From Lingula anatina (taxonomy: Eukaryota > Brachiopoda > Lingulata > Lingulida > Lingulidae), in assembly GCF_001039355.2 (NCBI RefSeq), contig NW_019775756.1, positions 113,694 to 177,693 of the forward strand: a stretch of DNA of 64,000 nt, given 5' to 3'. The position numbers were made by a program, and so were the translations under genes. Of the stretch, positions 57,366-64,000 are shown piece by piece. The notes under the pieces are model-generated. The model was not told the origin of the DNA. It saw only the letters and a program-made list of their open reading frames with translations, and ran no database searches. Numbering within the stretch: the stretch's first letter is position 1; the number at the start of each line of letters is the position of its first letter.

Positions 57366-60166
57366 GTATTTCACTAAATCAGTCTGTTAGACATTAATAA
57401 TTATTATTATTATTATTATTATTTTTATTATTCAAGTCCCATTGTTTTAGAGTTAGGGCTGACCTGTTTAAGAAACAGCAGAAAATGTTACCAATGAATA
57501 TAATTTTGATATTCAGTGCCTAAAATAAGATTCTAGTCCAGGCCCGTAGGCAGGGGGTGTTCAGGGGGTTCAAGAGAACCACCCCTTTTGCTGGGAAAAG
57601 GTCCACTCTGGGTAAAATTTGATCTAGGTACATGAAGTTTTTATGGAAAAAGGTCCACTTTTTCAGAAAAAGAACCCCCCTTTTGAAATTGCTGGCTACG
57701 GGCCTGTAGTCTATACCACGTTCATATTTAGACTAACCACAAACCTACTTAAAGTTTTCACTTGACAAAAATTTACAGGTAAAAGCCACCTTTTGATGAC
57801 TTCATATATTGGCTAACTCCAGTCAGATTTGGTCTGATGTTAGTGTTATTTTTACAAAACTTGTATGTCATTTTATTTCAGCTCCTTGCTCAATGCTTTG
57901 TAGCAGTCGTAAGGTTGCAGTGTCAGTTCTTTTTCTCAGTTACGGAGACTTTTTCCCAATTTTCTTCCATCAAAGATGTGGAAGATATCCTGCCTGTTCC
58001 AAAGAGACCCCCACGTTCATTGGACAAGTTAAAAGCAGCAGACCAATCAAAATTAACCACTCAAAAAGACAGCCAGTCAAAAGAGAAATCAGAAGATAAG
58101 GGTGCTAAAAAGGCAGCTGGTGAAACCAAAGATAAAGCAGGCACTTCCCATGATTCCAAGAGTGCAGCCAATCAGAAAGCTGGACCTTCTGTGCTGCAGA
58201 ACATGTCTTCGGTACCAGTTAACTTGCCTGTTGAGAAAACAAGTCAAAGCTCAGCAGCACCTGTTCCTAAAAGTCATCCACTGCCTGCTTTGCAAACTTC
58301 TTCCAGTTTGGAAACTGCTTCCACTCTATCGAATGAAGACGGACCTGGAGCTGCTGCAGCCTGCCTAAAGCTATCACGTTCACAGAGCGTCCCTCCGCCT
58401 AATGGCCACACGGTGTCACAAGAAGTGCTGGACAGCGTTATCGATTTCCTGTCAGGCATTCGCAAACCACCTATGCAATCTATCCCAGAAATCTCACTCC
58501 AAGGTGAAGGTCACGAGGACGATGGGATGGACCCCTCATCTGGTGGTGGAAGCAGTTCTGGCACTACCCCTTCCACTATGAACATGTCCACATCCAGCTC
58601 AGCAGAGTTCCAGTACACCAACCCAGGGCCTCATCGCCACTCTGATGCTGGTCTGCAGTTCCTGGACCTTCCTCTAGACTCCTCCCGCGGCAACACCTGG
58701 CCTTCCACCATGCACCATAGGGGGAGCTACCCCAGTGACCTCATGATGGCTGCCAACCAGCAGATGTATCTGCCGGGATATGCTGCTGCCTATACGCCAG
58801 AGCTGGAGTACAGCCAGTACATGGCTCTGGTGTCCCAGGCAGGCCAAGATGGGCAGTATCTCCTGGGACCAGGGTGGGGGGCAGGGGATGCCAAGCTGAA
58901 TAGGAGCTGGCCACCAAGGTAGGTACAGCCAGGAGATGGTGCTTCTGGACCAAAAACTGTGTTACTTTTTTCAATGCACTTACAGTCATAGAATGCCAGT
59001 TTTAAAGATAAGGGTTTAATATGACTATTGAATTAATAGTGTTTATATCTTGTATTTGAAGGAGGGCTGATGACCCCAGTTTGACCCTTCATTTGACCTT
59101 GATTTAACCTGTGACATTTGACCTAGTTTAAGCCTCCTTGGTGCAAGGATGATAGCCCTATATAGAATTCGTTGCAAGTGACTTCACAATGGCCCTAATA
59201 AACCGCTGACCTTTGATTGACTTTTACATGACCTTGACCTTTGCCCTGGTTTCAGCTGGTCTGGTGCCCAGGATGACAGCAGTGATGAGGACTCTTCTAT
59301 AGAGGAGCAGGTGGCCCTGGGAACAGATCTGATGAATGCTGTCAATGACAAGAGGAGACACAGCAGTGGTGAACACAAGTTCTCTGATGGGACTCCACTG
59401 CTGCATGGTGCTGGTGCCGAGGCCAGGCCCAGGAGTGTGGACGACCTTCATATGGTGAGTGAGGCCTTGTGACCTGGCTGCATTGAGATGAGTTGGTGTT
59501 AGACTTTGAGAATGAGAAGAAGTAAAAGCAAAAGAAAACAAGGAGGATCTCTGTATATTGATCAGTTGGTGACTTACCGCAGACCATTTTCCAGTCAAAT
59601 GTTCACCTATTATAAAGCCAGTATTGAGATGATTTTAACAGATGTATATTTATACATATTTATTATAGGAGTCCCGCTCCACCAATACATGGCCCCCAAA
59701 ACAGGTTTGGACACGGCCAGTATCAGCTGACCAGGTAGCTGACCTGTCTTCAAGCACTTATGCCAGCCAGGCGGCAGACGCAGTACAACCACAGATGTCG
59801 TGGAGCGATGTTGTGGGGAGCAGTCGTCAGTCGCCGTGGGGAACTGGTAAGTAGGATGGGTATGTACTCAAGAAATTGCAGGGTTATTAATTCTTTGCAT
59901 ATATGCATATTTGTTACTATCATCTTTTTTTTTTTGAAAATAGGGTTTACCAGAGAAAGATTATATTGTATACATGCACAATTTTTTATACCTCTCTAGG
60001 TTTGCCATCAACTCAGTATATGCACCCTGCTAGCCTGCAGCAGACGTACAGCAGTGTCCCACCAGGGGGCAGCAGAGGTAGCGCACAGGGGGCAGCACAG
60101 GCAGATGCAGGAGGTGCCAAACAACAGGTTGAGAGAAAACAGTCTGTCACTAATGTGTCCTCATGA
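56997..60166 (+). CDS. GARRE1: GARRE1/KIAA0355-like protein (granule-associated Rac and RHOG effector family), short form
   Basis: The coding exons are 56,997-57,365; 57,882-58,918; 59,256-59,454; 59,669-59,846; 60,000-60,166. This gives 1,950 nt, 649 residues. Phases fit. The main ATG is at 56,997, because its frame has a TGA just after the exon's acceptor. The N-terminal roughly 165 residues (FGLHAKDFIGSLSRF; LLAQCFVAVVRLQCQFF) match the helical N-terminal domain of human GARRE1. After a Lys/Ser/Ala-rich linker come family motifs in the same order as human: LDSVIDFLSGI (about 304), NTWP (about 392), WSGAQDDSSDEDSS (about 470), KRRHSSGEH (about 500), NTWPPKQVW (about 540) and SWSDVV...SPW (about 580-593). 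Human GARRE1 is about 1,070 residues and binds Rac and RhoG; the long central block between the N-terminal domain and DFLSG is largely absent here. Assignment is from recalled human sequence. Confidence 0.82.
57539..57706. mobile_element. hAT-like MITE, CAGGCCCGTAGCCAG family, copy 2 (inverted)
   Basis: It is 168 bp with ends CAGGCCCGTAGGCAG and GCTGGCTACGGGCCTG. The internal sequence is the reverse complement of the 45,412 copy, with AAAAGGTCCACT and AGAACCCCCC shared. It lies in the intron between GARRE1-like exons 3 and 4, 5' of the large exon. Confidence 0.85.
57882..58918 (+). CDS. GARRE1: GARRE1-like exon 4: large exon, linker and DFLSG region
   Basis: It is 1,037 nt. It opens with the last helix of the N-terminal domain (LLAQCFVAVVRLQCQFFFSV). 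Then comes a charged Lys/Asp/Ser segment, probably disordered, followed by LDSVIDFLSGIRKPP, a Ser/Gly tract, NTWPSTMHHRG and YSQYMALVSQAGQDGQYLL. It ends at CCACCAAG|GTAGGT in phase 2. An hAT-like MITE sits in the intron just before it. Confidence 0.85.
59041..59250. promoter_or_regulatory. Cluster of TGACCT (AGGTCA) half-sites
   Basis: In a short intron of the GARRE1-like gene there are at least six TGACC-type words, including TTGACCTTGATTT, TTTGACCTAG, GCTGACCTTTG and ATGACCTTGACCTTTG. Read on -, the last gives AAGGTCAAGGTCA, a nuclear-receptor (ERR/SF-1 type) motif. It may equally be a simple-sequence trend. Confidence 0.35.
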
Positions 60167-63100
60167 GTAGGAAAATGTTGCAAATAGAATGCCATCATCT
60201 GTGCCATATGCTGATTAGTACAGAGAAGTTACAGCGTTTTTTACAAGCCCCATCTTGGAATGGTTAGTAAAAAAGGTTAACTACTAAACGGCTGATACAG
60301 ATCACCAGAAAATCACGAACTGAAAGAAAGATGGGAGTGTTTGTTTTGTAAAAACAGATATTTCACCTTGTGTTGTAAATGTGTGTTACGTTCTGTGGCT
60401 TTTGAATCACACACTACGGTGAAAACTTCAAACAGAATTCGGCTGTTTTTCACAGATTGAAATTCTCATGTGAGCTTCCATGAAGTATTGATTTAAGTGT
60501 TATCCTTCTCCCAACTCTGACACCATTTACGTAAAAACGAACCAGTCGTACACAATTGAACTTTTTTTTTATTTTTTTGTGCATCATATATATATATATG
60601 AACCACATAAAAAGTATATGTCCAGTATTGTAGCTGTTGTCTATAGATATTACTCAAGCGCTGTAATGGGAAAAAAAGCAGTTGGGCCTTTCCTAAATAT
60701 GCATGTCATAAATTTTTTCAAAATGTTTTAAAACACCTTTTCTTTGATAGCCATTTCATAAAATTATTTCTATCCCCCCTTCCACTTCAGCACTTCCCTC
60801 AATCACATACGCACAACCACTATGATATAAAATGCAAACATGCTTTAAAATGCAATGAATAGGATATAAGCCATTCCTCATTATTTCTAATTATCATGCT
60901 AAAATAAGAAATATATAGTTTCCATACCCCTTGTTAAATTATGAAACATTCTTAATTTTGAATGCTCAGTTGTGAAAGAAAACATTAGATAAAAACATAC
61001 TAAGTACCTCAGTTGAATACCAGTTATCCAGTGGTTAAATGATTTTGCCAATTATCACATAGAGATATGCTAAAACAGTATTTCATCATTATATATCACT
61101 TCACCTTATAACATGGAATAATTCTGGACAATATGATTTTTAAAAAGTTAACTGGCAGTCAGACTTAACAGATAGACAGACAGCGAGATAAATTGACTGG
61201 AAAATTTAAAGTAATAACCTATTTTGACAGGTAGCATGACTTAAGGATTACCTTGGAGAGATATCATACCACTGAAATGTCAAGTGGTGATGTCATTTCC
61301 TAATTAGATAGTGAGTACATGTACCCAAGGGGGGAAACTGACACAGTCAGGGAATGCAATTAGGCAAAATGTATGGTATGATTTTAAAAGCTCGGTATTG
61401 TACATGCTACAACAGTCAAAAAAGGTTATTAATGTGATTACTTCTCCTGGGATTATTTGTTTGAAAACATGTCCAGTGGAAGTGACATGCAATGATCAAA
61501 TTTGTTCAGGATTTGTTAGGTATAATTTATCAACTAATCGGTTGTCAGTGAGAAATATTGGGATAATACTCTTAACATGGGGAAGTTCTGCTCTTCCCAT
61601 CACGTAAGGATGCAGAATTTTAACGGGGGGTATGTAATGAGTGCCGCAATACAGCTACATTGAGATCATCATTCAGTGTAGTGCAGAAATAAAAGATGTG
61701 TCACATTTTGTTTTCATGTGTTTCCCTTGTAAGTTGTGAATGCTGTGTCATTGATGATAATGCAGGATTTGAAGTAAAGATAATGCATGTTTTGAGGTTA
61801 AGGGATTACCACAGATGTAAACGTGTAAAAGGAAATACAATACTTAAAAGTGAAGTCTCGCCATATTTTTACTTTTATACCAGGTATAAGATTTAATGTT
61901 TGCATGTACCACTGTCATTATATAAGCAATAAAATCTGTTAATAGTAAATGTAGCATTTGTGCATCCACTATATATGTGGATTTAGGAAATATTTACTAG
62001 TTTCTTGAGAATTGTGAAGACTTACATAAGAACTTGTTTCAAATTGTTGGGTTTTTATTACAAGCTGTATTTACAATATTTTTAGCAGTATGTTATTGAC
62101 CAAAAATCCAAAAGCAAAGGCACAAGTCCTGACATCTTAATTTCCAAAGTTTTTGCTCATGACAAGGGTTGTATCGTCCACACTGGTGCACAGTCATCAC
62201 ACAAATCTTTCGAGTGCTTGTCTGTGGTTTTACTTTTTCATTCAAAGTCATTTGTAGACACTCACATACGTGTACTTTCTGGTGCAAAGCCAACCAACTT
62301 TTCGGAACTTCAGAATTTGCATAATTTTGGGTTTGTGAACAAAATTCTTGTTCCCTGAAAATGGTTATTTCATGTTGTGATTTATTATAGTAGGTAATTA
62401 CTGTATCACAATGCAGGGGTGTTTTTTCTTCTGTGAAATTGAGAAATATTGAATTTCTTTAGTTTATCAGCAATTAGGTAGAAATGCAATTTTGCACAGA
62501 ATTGAGGTCAGTTGATTCTTTTTCCTCTCTTTATGAAGAAAACAATAAAAATAATTATTATTATTTGGAAGCATTCAGATATTTGTGCACAAATGGCTAT
62601 CTAATCACATGAAAAAAGCACTGTTGCTTGAAGTTATTTCTGAAATGTATGTGGGAACCACCAAAATGAATTTTCACAGCCAACACTCCTATGAATTGTA
62701 CTAATAATAGTAAATGTATTGTTACCAATACCTGCTACTGAAATTAGATATTTCAGTTTATTGTGTTTTTTAAGGAATGTTAAAGTAATGTCCTTGCCCT
62801 GTTGTTTATGATAAGTAGGTATAATGGTTATGAAATATAAATGGTGTATTCATTGAAAGCTTTTGAAATATCTGTGTAACTGCATGCCACAGTATTAAGT
62901 ATTAATGACAAAAATAAAACATTACCATATTACACGGTGATTGTATTTATTTTCATAGCTCTGGAGTAGAAATTATCATTGTAAAGATCATCGTAAAGAT
63001 GCTAATTCTGTCAGTATTGCTCAAAAGTTTTGGCATCTCCATCTCTTGATCCATTTTAAATCGGTAATAACTTGATAACTCGTTGCTTTTAATACTTGAT

Positions 63101-63712
63101 CAGAAATGGTTGATAATATATTGAAACTTGGTTGGATCTGTTGGAGTTACACCCTTATAAAGTTAACTGTAATATGATTTCTATAAATACATTCTAAAAG
63201 CATTGACATTTGGGTCAGTCTGGTCCACTTTGTTTTCAAACTTGACAAATTATGCAATCCCAAAAATGAATTTGGTTATTTTTGAAAACACAAAGGCAGC
63301 TTCATGAAGAGAAAGGGAATGGGTAACAGAGGTTTTGCTCAACTTGCAAATCCTCTGTACTGAAGTAGACAAACAAGACTAATGGAAATGCATAAAATTA
63401 ATTTTATTTATGATCCATTAAAAGGGCTTTATTTCCTAAGGGGCCATGTCACCTCAACAGGGATGTCAAGACACTTCCATCCACCAAGCAGCTTCAAAAT
63501 TTTGATTACACTGCTGAGTTTCATCCTATGTCTCAAAATTCCTGAAGGAGGTACTGACTTCTTAGGTCATAAAGCTCCCATGAAAAATTAAGTACATATC
63601 ACAGATAGTTCATTTCTATTATCTATATATCAATAGATGTTCACACGTTTCACCATTTTAAAATGTTCCGGAAGTTATAACTTTATGGTGATGCAGCCAA
63701 GACCCTCTTTAC
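60167..63712. other. 3' UTR and downstream of the GARRE1-like gene
   Basis: No further coding exon is supported. Candidate AATAAA signals are at 61,928 and 62,913; the second is followed by an AT-rich, then T-rich stretch and would give a 3' UTR of about 2.8 kb. ATATAT and poly-T tracts lie near 60,560-60,600. Nothing else with structure was seen. Confidence 0.5.
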
Positions 63713-63754
63713 CTGGGTGATTTGAGACTGGGATAGGCCCATCTCCTTGGATTC
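63713..63754 (-). CDS. Possible 42-nt exon of an unidentified gene
   Basis: On the - strand, AATTCCAG is followed by 42 bases and then CAG|GTAAAG. In frame 1 it reads ESKEMGLSQSQITQ; the other two frames are also open. Acceptor, donor and length suit a small internal exon. No partner exon lies in the window, and the gene cannot be named. Chance is a real alternative. Confidence 0.3.
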
Positions 63755-64000
63755 CTGGAATTTGTAGAGAGACATTCTATTAAAAACTGACAAATGTCTT
63801 TTTTTTTTTATTTTACATATTAATTTTTTGTGTCACTAGTTCATTATTACATGTTTGGCCCATATCACCATTTTATTATTGTACTCATTCTTTACTGATA
63901 TGGAATACAAAAGTGACAAATGCATAAGAAATAAAACTGAATTTAGGAAAAGTAAAATTGTGCTAAGATCAAAACTTGCATCTAAAAAAAAGAACAAAAA

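Overview
This is eukaryotic DNA from an animal nuclear genome. It is AT-rich, with short exons, GT/AG introns of hundreds to thousands of bases, many microsatellites and many short inverted-repeat transposons. The proteins are very close to vertebrate orthologues. The repeat style and the high allelic divergence suggest a marine invertebrate, perhaps a mollusc or other lophotrochozoan; the phylum is an inference only.

Three protein-coding genes are supported. (1) On the + strand, 10.5-32.6 kb, a C2-WW4-HECT E3 ubiquitin ligase of the WWP1/WWP2/ITCH/Su(dx) group, complete from the C2 domain to the terminal FGQE. (2) On the - strand, 47,509 to 37,283, a complete 16-exon glucose-6-phosphate isomerase of 559 residues. 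(3) On the + strand, about 47.75-60.17 kb, a short relative of GARRE1/KIAA0355 of 649 residues. The ligase and GPI converge tail to tail. GPI and the GARRE1-like gene appear to start head to head from one roughly 250-bp interval. A possible small exon of a fourth gene (- strand) lies at 63.7 kb.

The window is a scaffold in which pieces of both haplotypes have been laid end to end. Four blocks occur twice, and each duplication abuts a single n or the 690-base N gap. In the ligase, the linker/WW/early-HECT exons (17.08-22.34 kb) recur at 22.75-27.99 kb, and one HECT exon recurs at 28.86 and 29.85 kb. The copies differ almost only at synonymous sites, so they look allelic. One haplotype carries an extra transposon-like insertion near 28.3-28.7 kb. 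The best first coding exon of the ligase (13,213) lies downstream of exon 2 (10,556), so the local contig order is probably wrong.

The most interesting biology is a pair of 72-nt, frame-neutral, tandem homologous exons in the ligase HECT N-lobe, probably spliced as alternatives; the GPI/GARRE1 linkage, which is also present in human; a spliced upstream ORF in the GARRE1-like 5' leader; and a set of foldback/MITE elements, including one palindrome of about 470 bp. No CRISPR, rRNA, tRNA, prophage or operon was seen.
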